From Collinsella aerofaciens (lineage in GTDB: Bacteria; Actinomycetota; Coriobacteriia; Coriobacteriales; Coriobacteriaceae), in assembly GCF_015558785.1 (NCBI RefSeq), contig NZ_JADMOP010000004.1, positions 1-45,611 of the forward strand: 45,611 bases of DNA, in the 5' to 3' direction. Position numbers and translations under genes: made by a program. The notes under the pieces were generated by a model that had not been told where the DNA came from, searched no databases, and worked only from the letters and a program-made list of their open reading frames with translations. Positions 35,445 to 42,257 of the stretch are shown here, one piece after another. How positions within the stretch are numbered: position 1 is the first letter of the stretch; every line of letters starts with the position of its first letter.

Positions 35445-35494
35445 GTATTGCAATACGTTGGTCCGCTTTGTATAACCAGCCAAAACGGCGGACC
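35445..35494 (+). promoter_or_regulatory. Palindrome and hairpin in the leader of the second binding-protein gene
   Basis: A perfect 12-bp palindrome GTATTGCAATAC (35445-35456) looks like a dimeric repressor site. Right after it, GGTCCGC (35460-35466) can pair with GCGGACC (35488-35494) as a 7-bp stem. Both lie between the candidate promoter and the start of the gene. Confidence 0.4.
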
Positions 35495-35572
35495 GCGTTT
35501 GAATGGTTTGATTGGGCTGTCTTGACGTTGCCCGACCGAACTTACTTTGTCCTATCTCATAAGGAGGATGGC

Positions 35573-37249
35573 ATGGCTGATTCTATGTTCCACCAGCCCG
35601 TTATGGGTCGTCGCGCCTTTGTCGGCGGTACCCTTGCTGCGAGCTCCATGGCTTTTCTTGCCGCATGCGGCAAGAAGGGCGGCGACGCTTCCGGTTCTGA
35701 GTCCGGTTCGACGCTGAACTTCTACATCAACAACCCGGTCTGCATCGACCCCTATAACGTCCAGGAGGACCAGGGCACTCAGGTCGAGTACCAGCTCTTT
35801 GACGCTTTGACCTCTTACGACGCCGAGAAGGGCGAGATCGTTCCGCTGGCTTGCGAGTCCTTCGAGGCCAACGACGACGCCACCGAGTTTACCTTCAAGA
35901 TCAAGAAGGCCAAGTTCCACAACGGTGACGACGTTACCTCCAAGTCCTTCAAGCTCGGTTGGGAGCGTCTGGTCAACACCAAGTCGGCCATCGCTACCGA
36001 GTACGGCCCTTCCGAGGTCTCCTATCACCTTTCTATGGTCGAGGGCTATGACGACCTGCTTGCCGGTAACGCTACCGAGCTCAGCGGTGTTACTTGCCCC
36101 GACGATGAGACCCTCGTCGTCAAGCTGTCTTCCGCTTACGCCGACTTCCCCTTCGTCGCCTCTCACCCGGCTCTGGCCCCGGTTCCCGAGTGCGCCGAGT
36201 CCGATGTCAAGAGCTTCTATCTTGCACCGGTCGGTAACGGCCCGTTCATGATGGACGGCAAGTGGGAGGATGGTCAGGAGATCAACCTCAAGAAGTTCGA
36301 CGATTACTATGGCGACAAGGCCAAGATCGATAGCATCCACTTCCAGGTCATCAAGGACATGGAGACTGCTTACAAGGAGTTCCAGGCCGGTAACCTCGAT
36401 GTCTGCGACGTTCCCGTTGCTCAGATCGATGCCGCCAAGAAGGATCGCGGCGTGTCCAAGGACGGCTACACCATGGGTGACGGCGAGCGCATGCTGCTCG
36501 GCGCCGAGCCTTCCACGTACTATCTGACCTGCAACACCACGGCCGAGCCGTTCAACAACGCCGACCTGCGTAGGGGCATCTCCCTGGCCATCAACCGTGA
36601 GGCCATCTGCAAGACCATCTTCAAGGGTACCCGTACCCCTGCCGACGGCATTGTTCCTCCGGGCATCGATGGCTACAAGGAGGGCGCATGGGAGTTCTGC
36701 GCCTACGATGTCGACAAGGCTAACGAGTACCTCGACAAGGTCGCTCCCGCTGGCGCTAACGGGGATCGTGGCATTAGCGTGACCCTTTCCTACAACCAGG
36801 ACGGCGGTCACAAGGAGATCATGGAGTCCATCATCGGCGACCTCGCCAAGGTTGGCGTTACCGCTGTCTCCGATACCCCTGAGTGGTCTGCCCTGCTCGA
36901 GCAGTATCAGAACTTTAACTATCAGTTCGGTCGTCTGGGTTGGATTGCCGACTACCCGATCATGGACAACTTCCTGTATCCGCTGTTCCACTCCGACTCC
37001 CTCGGTGGCGACAACCGCTCTGGTTACAGCAACCCCGAGTTCGACGCCAAGGTCGACGAGGCTCGTACTATTGTTGACGACAAGGAGCGCGTCGCTAAGA
37101 TGCAGGAGGCCGACGCAATGGTCGCTGCCGACTGCCCGGTCATCCCTGTGATGTTCTACACGCACACCATCGTCGGTTCCGATCGCATCAAGCACCTCTA
37201 TGTCGATCCGCAGAAGCATGCCGAGCTGGGTACCGCTGAGCTCGCCTAA
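35573..37249 (+). CDS. Family 5 extracellular solute-binding lipoprotein (OppA/DppA-like)
   Basis: This is the substrate-binding component of a second peptide-type ABC importer. The N-terminus has a twin-arginine stretch (VMGRRAFVGG), a hydrophobic segment and a lipobox ending at Cys32 (FLAAC), so it is probably another Tat-exported lipoprotein. The SBP_bac_5 fold is clear (CIDPYNVQEDQGTQVEYQLFDAL, FTFKIKKAKFHNGDDVTSKSFKLGWERL, NNADLRRGISLAINREAICKTIF). 558 aa. ATG 35573 is preferred over the longer frame because AAGGAGG lies at 35561-35567. The substrate is unknown; oligopeptides are the default. Codon use points to high expression. Confidence 0.9.
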   Translation: MADSMFHQPVMGRRAFVGGTLAASSMAFLAACGKKGGDASGSESGSTLNFYINNPVCIDPYNVQEDQGTQVEYQLFDALTSYDAEKGEIVPLACESFEANDDATEFTFKIKKAKFHNGDDVTSKSFKLGWERLVNTKSAIATEYGPSEVSYHLSMVEGYDDLLAGNATELSGVTCPDDETLVVKLSSAYADFPFVASHPALAPVPECAESDVKSFYLAPVGNGPFMMDGKWEDGQEINLKKFDDYYGDKAKIDSIHFQVIKDMETAYKEFQAGNLDVCDVPVAQIDAAKKDRGVSKDGYTMGDGERMLLGAEPSTYYLTCNTTAEPFNNADLRRGISLAINREAICKTIFKGTRTPADGIVPPGIDGYKEGAWEFCAYDVDKANEYLDKVAPAGANGDRGISVTLSYNQDGGHKEIMESIIGDLAKVGVTAVSDTPEWSALLEQYQNFNYQFGRLGWIADYPIMDNFLYPLFHSDSLGGDNRSGYSNPEFDAKVDEARTIVDDKERVAKMQEADAMVAADCPVIPVMFYTHTIVGSDRIKHLYVDPQKHAELGTAELA

Positions 37250-37345
37250 GAGTTTGCAGCTTCCGTGAGGGTCAAGTATTTACGTAGACCTCATGGGAAA
37301 CATACAGTTCTCCCTAACCTGGGGTAAACTGGCTGATGGTAATTT

Positions 37346-37378
37346 TGGGATGCCGGTCTGGCGATCGGCATCCCATTT
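37346..37378 (+). terminator. Intercistronic hairpin/attenuator after the binding-protein gene
   Basis: TGGGATGCCG (37346-37355) pairs with CGGCATCCCA (37366-37375), 10 bp and perfect, followed by TTT. It probably makes the binding protein more abundant than the membrane subunits, as at 19283-19316 in the other transporter. Confidence 0.7.
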
Positions 37379-37405
37379 AGGTTAATCCCTAGATAGGGGA
37401 GTGGT

Positions 37406-38443
37406 ATGGGTAAGTACATCGTTAAACGTGTGCTTCAGTTCATCCCGGTGTTTTTGGGCGTTACGCTGATTCTGTTCGCCCTCCAGAATATCGTGCCGGG
37501 AGATCCGATCAAGCTGATCGGTGGAGACAAGGCTCTGTCCCCCGAGGTGGAGCTTCAGCTTCGCGTCCGCTATCACCTAGTCCAGTCGGACGAGGACGGC
37601 AACGCGATTCTTGACGAGAACGGCGATCCCGTTCAAACGTCGCTCGTGGACCGTTACTTGTATTACATGAACGGCCTGCTTCATGGCGATCTGGGCAATT
37701 CGTATCAGCGCAAGCTGCCGGTTACGGAAATCTTTGCCCAGAAGTATCCGTATACGGTCAAACTTGCCGCGTGCGCCATCGTGCTCGAGGCAATTATGGG
37801 TATCGGTGCGGGTATCATTTCGGCGGTAAAGCGGTATTCCTTCTGGGATATTTTGGTAACGCTTACCACGTCGATCCTCGTTGCGGTCCCGGCCTTCTGG
37901 CTCGGTATGTTGCTGCAGCTGTTCTTTGGCGTCATCCTCAAGGACGCCACGGGCGGTGCAATCTCCATGCCGATCTCGGGTGCCGGCGGTTCCAGCTCTC
38001 AGTATCAGGATTGGATGCACTATGTGCTTCCGACCATTACGCTGGCTTCGGTTTCGACCGCTTACGCCGCCCGCATTATGCGCTCGCAGCTGCTTGACGT
38101 CATGAACCAGGATTACATCCGTACGGCAAAGGCCAAGGGTCTCTCCAATCGCGCGATCATCGTCAAGCATGCGCTTAAGAATGCACTCATCCCCGTCGTT
38201 ACCTATATTGGTGTCGACTTTGGCGGCATGCTTTCGGGCGCCATCCTGACCGAGACGGTCTTTAACTGGCCCGGTATCGGCTATGAGGTCTATCGCGCCA
38301 TTAGCATGCGTGACTGGCCCATCGTTATGGGCGGCGTTACGCTCATCGTTGTCGTCGTCATGGTGATCAACCTGCTCGTCGACATTAGCTATGCATTCCT
38401 CGACCCGCGCATCCGCCTTGGCGGTCCGTCGGATAAGGCCTAA
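37406..38443 (+). CDS. Peptide-type ABC transporter permease, DppB/OppB-like
   Basis: The first permease of the second importer. MGKYIVKRVLQFIPVFLGVTLILFALQNIVPGDP is the standard OppB/DppB start, followed by six membrane segments. The EAA loop (DYIRTAKAKGLSNRAIIVKHALKNALIP) and FNWPGIGYEVYRAISMRDWP are conserved. 345 aa with an extracellular loop of about 50 residues after segment 1. ATG 37406 follows AGGGGAG. Confidence 0.94.
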   Translation: MGKYIVKRVLQFIPVFLGVTLILFALQNIVPGDPIKLIGGDKALSPEVELQLRVRYHLVQSDEDGNAILDENGDPVQTSLVDRYLYYMNGLLHGDLGNSYQRKLPVTEIFAQKYPYTVKLAACAIVLEAIMGIGAGIISAVKRYSFWDILVTLTTSILVAVPAFWLGMLLQLFFGVILKDATGGAISMPISGAGGSSSQYQDWMHYVLPTITLASVSTAYAARIMRSQLLDVMNQDYIRTAKAKGLSNRAIIVKHALKNALIPVVTYIGVDFGGMLSGAILTETVFNWPGIGYEVYRAISMRDWPIVMGGVTLIVVVVMVINLLVDISYAFLDPRIRLGGPSDKA

Positions 38444-38457
38444 GGGAGGTACGTCTC

Positions 38458-39393
38458 ATGCAGGAAACTGATTCTCAGTCTCAGGAGCAGGCTACCGCCA
38501 CCAAGGCCGCATCTGCTCCCGCCAAGTCCCGCACGCTGTGGGGCGACGCTTTTAAGCGTCTTCGTAAGAACAAACTCGCCGTTATCGGTGTCTGTTGGAT
38601 CATCATCGTCGTTGTGGTTGCCCTGACCGCAGATCTGTGGGCTAAGCCCTGGCTCGGTTCTCCGACGGCTTCCGACTCGACCACCATGGCCGAGACGTCG
38701 CTGCTGGCTCCGTGTGCCGAGCACCCGTTTGGCACCGACGCCCTTGGTCGTGACATTCTCGTCCGCGTTATCTACGGTGCGCGCGTTTCGCTGTCTGTCG
38801 GAATTATGGCCACCGCGATCTCCACGCTGATCGGTCTGGTCATGGGTGCTCTGGCCGGTTTCTACGGCGGCATCTGGGATACGATCATCATGCGCTGTGC
38901 GGACATCTTCCTGGCGTTCCCGTACGTGCTGTTCGTTGTCGCCATGATCGCCGTTATCGGCCGTGGTCTTCAGAACGTCTTTATCGCCATCGGTATTCTC
39001 GGCTGGCCTTCGATTGCGCGCGTCTTCCGCTCTGCGATCTTGACCGTCAAGGAAAACGACTATGTTGATGCTGCGCGCGCGATGGGTGCATCTGATGCTC
39101 GTATCGTCGTACGTCACATCTTCCCGAACTCCGTCGCTTCCATCGTGGTCTACGCGACCATGAACATTGGTGGCGCCATTCTGACCGAGTCCGCTCTGTC
39201 CTTCCTCGGCATGGGCGTTATTCCGCCTACGCCTTCGTGGGGCTCCATGATTCAGGACGGTCAGCAGTATCTTCTGACTGCTCCCTGGATGATGATCATG
39301 CCCGGTCTGGCAATTCTCTCGACGGTGCTCGCCTTCACCCTGCTGGGTGACGGTCTGCGCGACGCCCTCGACGTCAAGATGAAGGACGCATAA
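38458..39393 (+). CDS. Peptide-type ABC transporter permease, DppC/OppC-like
   Basis: The second permease. A charged, Gln/Ala-rich N-terminal tail of about 30 residues precedes the first membrane segment (AVIGVCWIIIVVVVALTADLW). HPFGTDALGRDILVRVIYGARVSLSVG is the DppC hallmark, then an EAA loop (DYVDAARAMGASDARIVVRHIFPN) and FLGMGVIPPTPSWGSMI. 311 aa, a stand-alone permease in contrast to the fused version at 20338-22353. The ATG lies 14 nt after the previous stop, with AAGGGAGG upstream. Confidence 0.94.
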   Translation: MQETDSQSQEQATATKAASAPAKSRTLWGDAFKRLRKNKLAVIGVCWIIIVVVVALTADLWAKPWLGSPTASDSTTMAETSLLAPCAEHPFGTDALGRDILVRVIYGARVSLSVGIMATAISTLIGLVMGALAGFYGGIWDTIIMRCADIFLAFPYVLFVVAMIAVIGRGLQNVFIAIGILGWPSIARVFRSAILTVKENDYVDAARAMGASDARIVVRHIFPNSVASIVVYATMNIGGAILTESALSFLGMGVIPPTPSWGSMIQDGQQYLLTAPWMMIMPGLAILSTVLAFTLLGDGLRDALDVKMKDA

Positions 39394-39395
39394 GG

Positions 39396-40487
39396 ATGAA
39401 GAAGAACAAGAACTATGTGGACCTGAAGGACCAGCCTGTTCCCGAGGGCCAGCATCTGCTCGAGGTCGATGACCTTAAGATGTATTTCCATACCGAGGAC
39501 GGCGTCGTTCGCGCTGTCGACGGTGTGTCCTACACGCTCGATCGCGGCGAGACCTTGGGCGTCGTCGGTGAGTCCGGCTCCGGTAAGTCCGTGACCGCCA
39601 TGACCATCATGGGTCTTATCTCGATGCCTCCGGGAAAGATCGAGGGCGGCGACGTTCGCTATCGCGGTCGTTCTATCCTCGAAATGACTGAGGAAGAGAT
39701 GCAGCACATTCGCGGTAACGATATCGCGATGATCTTCCAGGATCCTATGACCTCCTTGAACCCGGTCTATAAGATCGGCAAGCAGGTGGGCGAGGGCCTT
39801 CGTCTGCACCGTGGCTACTCCAAGCAGGAGGCGCTCAAGCGTGCCACCGAGCTTTTGGACCTCGTGGGTATCCCCGAGCCCGAGAAGCGCGTCAATGAGT
39901 ATCCGCACCAGTTCTCGGGCGGTATGCGTCAGCGTGTCATGATCGCTATGGCTCTTGCCTGCGATCCCGATATCCTGATTGCCGACGAGCCCACGACGGC
40001 TCTGGACGTTACCATTCAGGCTCAGATTATCGAGCTCATGCAGGAGATGCAGGAGAAGAACGGCAACGCCATTATCATGATTACCCATGACCTGGGCGTC
40101 GTTGCCGATATGGCCGATAAGATCATGGTTATGTACGCAGGCCGTCCCGTCGAGTTCGGTACTGCTGAGGAAATCTTCTACGAGAGCCGCCACCCCTACA
40201 CCTGGGGCCTTATCCGCTCCATCCCGGAGCAGGCCATCGATGAGAAGAAGCCGCTTACGCCGATTCGCGGCAACCCGCCTTCGCTCATGAACCTGCCTGA
40301 GGGCTGCGTCTTCTCGCCTCGTTGTCCCTATGCGACGGACAAGTGCCGCAAGCAGCGCCCCGAGCGCGTTGTCACCGAGTCTGGTCATTACTCTGCGTGC
40401 CACTACTCCGGTGACCCCGAGTTCCTCAAGAACGCTCCTAAGACGTCCCGTACGCGCAAGGATTCCAAGAAGGGAGGCGAGGCGTAA
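39396..40487 (+). CDS. Peptide-type ABC transporter ATPase, DppD/OppD-like
   Basis: The first nucleotide-binding subunit of the second importer. Walker A GESGSGKS (about residues 58-65), Q-loop MIFQDPMTSLNP, signature FSGGMRQRVMIAMALA, Walker B ILIADEPTTALD. The C-terminal oligopeptide extension has a Cys-containing motif (GCVFSPRCPYATDKCRKQRP), which in relatives binds an Fe-S cluster. 363 aa with a Lys/Arg-rich tail. It begins 2 nt after the permease stop, and its stop shares one base with the next start. Confidence 0.94.
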   Translation: MKKNKNYVDLKDQPVPEGQHLLEVDDLKMYFHTEDGVVRAVDGVSYTLDRGETLGVVGESGSGKSVTAMTIMGLISMPPGKIEGGDVRYRGRSILEMTEEEMQHIRGNDIAMIFQDPMTSLNPVYKIGKQVGEGLRLHRGYSKQEALKRATELLDLVGIPEPEKRVNEYPHQFSGGMRQRVMIAMALACDPDILIADEPTTALDVTIQAQIIELMQEMQEKNGNAIIMITHDLGVVADMADKIMVMYAGRPVEFGTAEEIFYESRHPYTWGLIRSIPEQAIDEKKPLTPIRGNPPSLMNLPEGCVFSPRCPYATDKCRKQRPERVVTESGHYSACHYSGDPEFLKNAPKTSRTRKDSKKGGEA

Positions 40488-41515
40488 TGGCAGATACCAA
40501 CGAGCGCACTCCGCTGCTGAAGGTCGAGCACCTCTCTAAGGAGTTTCCCGCTGAGTCCGGCATGTTCGCCAAGCGCTTCTCCAAGCGTGTCGTCTCTGCT
40601 GTGAATGACATTTCGTTCGAGATTTATCCGGGTGAGACCTTTGGCCTGGTCGGCGAGTCTGGTTGCGGTAAGTCCACCACGGGCCGTACCATCATGCGCC
40701 TGACCAAGCCGACGGCAGGCAAAGTGTTCTTCCAGGGTAAAGATGTTGCCGAGATGAGCAAGCATGAGATCAAGGACATGCGTCGCGAGATGCAGTTTAT
40801 CTTCCAGGATCCCTATGCTTCGCTGAATCCCCGCATGACCATCGGCGAGATCGTCTCCGAGCCCATGACCATTCACGGCGTGGGCACCAAGGAGGAGCGC
40901 ATTGAGCGCGTCCGCGAGCTTCTCGACGTTGTCGGACTGAACCCCGAGCACATTAACCGCTATCCTCATGAGTTCTCCGGCGGTCAGCGTCAGCGTGTCG
41001 GCATTGCCCGTGCATTTGCGCTGAAGCCTAAGCTGATTATCTGCGACGAGCCGGTTTCCGCTCTGGATGTGTCCATTCAGGCCCAGGTTCTGAACCTGCT
41101 CAAGGAACTGCAGGACAAGTTCGGTACCGCGTATCTGTTTATCGCTCACGACCTGTCCGTCGTGCAGCACATTTCTGATCGCGTTGCCGTTATGTATCTG
41201 GGTAAGATGGTCGAGGTTTCGGACTGGAAGACGCTCTATAGCGAGCCTCACCATCCGTACACGCAGTCGCTGCTGTCTGCCGTGCCGGTGCCCGATCCGG
41301 ATATCCAGAAGACCCGCAAGCGCATCATCCTCGCCGGCGATCCGCCGTCGCCGCTGGATCCGCCGACCGGCTGCCGTTTCCACACGCGCTGCCCGATCGC
41401 GCAGGGCATCTGCTCCGAGAAGCTTCCCGAGTTTAAGGAAGTTGCCCCGGGCCACCGCTGCGCCTGCCACTTCGCGGAGCCGTTCCCGATTAAGGAATCG
41501 CACATCGACCTGTAG
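40487..41515 (+). CDS. Peptide-type ABC transporter ATPase, DppF/OppF-like
   Basis: The second nucleotide-binding subunit. Walker A GESGCGKST near residue 56, Q-loop FIFQDPYASLNPRM, signature FSGGQRQRVGIARAFA and Walker B LIICDEPVSALD. The C-terminus also carries the Cys motif (GCRFHTRCPIAQGIC). 342 aa. The ATG overlaps the previous stop by one base (TAATG), with AAGGGAGG upstream. It is the last gene of the operon; a 127-nt hairpin element starts 17 nt after the stop and may double as its terminator. Confidence 0.94.
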   Translation: MADTNERTPLLKVEHLSKEFPAESGMFAKRFSKRVVSAVNDISFEIYPGETFGLVGESGCGKSTTGRTIMRLTKPTAGKVFFQGKDVAEMSKHEIKDMRREMQFIFQDPYASLNPRMTIGEIVSEPMTIHGVGTKEERIERVRELLDVVGLNPEHINRYPHEFSGGQRQRVGIARAFALKPKLIICDEPVSALDVSIQAQVLNLLKELQDKFGTAYLFIAHDLSVVQHISDRVAVMYLGKMVEVSDWKTLYSEPHHPYTQSLLSAVPVPDPDIQKTRKRIILAGDPPSPLDPPTGCRFHTRCPIAQGICSEKLPEFKEVAPGHRCACHFAEPFPIKESHIDL

Positions 41516-41531
41516 TCGGTTGTTATCGTCC

Positions 41532-41658
41532 GGGCCCGCCCTGAAGTTATTTTTCAGAACGTCCTCGGACATGCAAGAAACCCCCGCTGCGCACTTCGTG
41601 CGGCGGGGGTTTCTTGCGTCCTGCGGAGTGTTCTGAAAAATAACTTCAGGGCGGGCCC
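41532..41658 (+). repeat. Long-hairpin element A1 (type A), downstream of the transporter operon
   Basis: Architecture from outside in: a perfect 29-bp stem (41532-41560 with 41630-41658); a 12 x 12 internal loop (GTCCTCGGACAT, 41561-41572, opposite GTCCTGCGGAGT, 41618-41629); an inner stem of 14-15 bp (41573-41587 with 41603-41617); and a 15-nt apical part (41588-41602) holding CGCACTTCGTGC. Its twin A2 has the same lengths and loop sequences in the opposite orientation but unrelated stems. It may act as a terminator for the operon, yet the conserved loops go beyond that. Confidence 0.85.
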
Positions 41659-41670
41659 TGCGGCAACTCG

Positions 41671-41701
41671 GCAGGGGGAGTGCGATTCCTCGATCGCTCA
41701 C
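41671..41701 (+). repeat. Possible degenerate type A remnant
   Basis: GCAGGGGGAG here repeats the junction seen in A2 (41875-41884, GCAGGGGGAG). It is followed by CGAT...ATCGCTC, the same sequence that starts and ends the A2 inner stem. The apical loop and outer stem are missing, so this looks like a collapsed copy. Confidence 0.4.
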
Positions 41702-41723
41702 TTAATCAAATGGAAAAGTTAGT

Positions 41724-41778
41724 GAGGCCGGACCTTTGGCTCCGGCCTCCTCATATAAGGGCTCGGCAAAGCCGAGCC
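41724..41778 (+). other. Two tandem G/C-rich hairpins
   Basis: GAGGCCGGA (41724-41732) pairs with TCCGGCCTC (41741-41749). GGCTCGGC (41760-41767) pairs with GCCGAGCC (41771-41778) around an AAA loop. No T-run follows on the plus strand. They lie between A1 and A2; the role is unknown. Confidence 0.5.
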
Positions 41779-41839
41779 ACTAAATTTATATCAGCCCCCA
41801 GAACATGTTTGAGAACTGTGTCTGAAGTACGTATTTGCA

Positions 41840-41964
41840 GGCCCCGAATCGGTGTTGCCTCCCGGCGCATTCCGCAGGGGGAGCGATATTTCGCAGCACG
41901 AAGTGCGTAGCAAAATATCGCTCATGCCCGAGGACGCGCCGGGAGGCAACACCGATACGGGGCC
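41840..41964 (-). repeat. Long-hairpin element A2 (type A), inverted relative to A1
   Basis: The outer stem is 29 nt per arm (41840-41868 with 41936-41964) with a single A/A mismatch. The inner stem is 14 nt per arm (41881-41894 with 41910-41923) with one C/A mismatch that becomes G-U on the minus strand. The apical part is 15 nt. Read on the minus strand, the internal loop is GTCCTCGGGCAT opposite CCCCTGCGGAAT and the apex contains CGCACTTCGTGC. These match A1, while neither stem does. Confidence 0.85.
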
Positions 41965-42021
41965 GGACATATAGATCTACCTGCGCATTTACAAATTCGT
42001 AAACTTTTTTCTAAAAAGTGC

Positions 42022-42051
42022 TTGCACAGTTCTCGAATCATAGGTTATTAT
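42022..42051 (+). promoter_or_regulatory. tRNA-Leu promoter
   Basis: TTGCAC (42022-42027), an 18-nt spacer and TATTAT (42046-42051). A T6 tract (42005-42010) and an A5 tract (42013-42017) lie just upstream, an arrangement repeated at the tRNA-Gly promoter. Confidence 0.75.
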
Positions 42052-42108
42052 CTTCCTCGTTGAACGCGCGGGTCCAACAAAACGGACCGCAAATCAACAA
42101 CATAGCAT

Positions 42109-42198
42109 GTCGGAGTGGCGGAATTGGCAGACGCGCTAGCTTGAGGTGCTAGTGACCGCTTTTTGGTCATGCGGGTTCAAGTCCCGCCTCCGACACCA
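42109..42198 (+). tRNA. tRNA-Leu (anticodon GAG)
   Basis: The acceptor stem GTCGGAG pairs with CTCCGAC (42188-42194), discriminator A, CCA encoded (42196-42198). The anticodon stem-loop is CTAGC-TTGAGGT-GCTAG with anticodon GAG at 42143-42145. The long variable arm (TGACC...GGTCA) is typical of leucine tRNAs. The T arm is GCGGG-TTCAAGT-CCCGC. Confidence 0.97.
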
Positions 42199-42208
42199 TC
42201 GCATTTGA

Positions 42209-42231
42209 GAAGCCTCTTCGGAGGCTTTTTT
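42209..42231 (+). terminator. Terminator after tRNA-Leu
   Basis: AGCCTC (42211-42216), loop TTCG, GAGGCT (42221-42226), then a T-run to 42231. A compact, stable intrinsic terminator directly after the tRNA. Confidence 0.9.
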
Positions 42232-42257
42232 GTTACCGACAGACGGTGGGGTCCACG

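Noticed and set aside
35376-35572. A T-box or other known riboswitch in the leader of the second binding-protein gene
   Set aside because: No T-box sequence or other known core was found; only a palindrome and one short stem are visible.
41680-41910. A short open frame (76 aa) in the gap before tRNA-Leu
   Set aside because: It runs through the hairpin elements, has no ribosome site and no coding bias, and its sequence is explained by the palindromes.
41532-41964. Reading the two palindromes as a CRISPR array or insertion sequence ends
   Set aside because: There are only two units with different stems, no spacers, no transposase and no target duplication, so neither fits.
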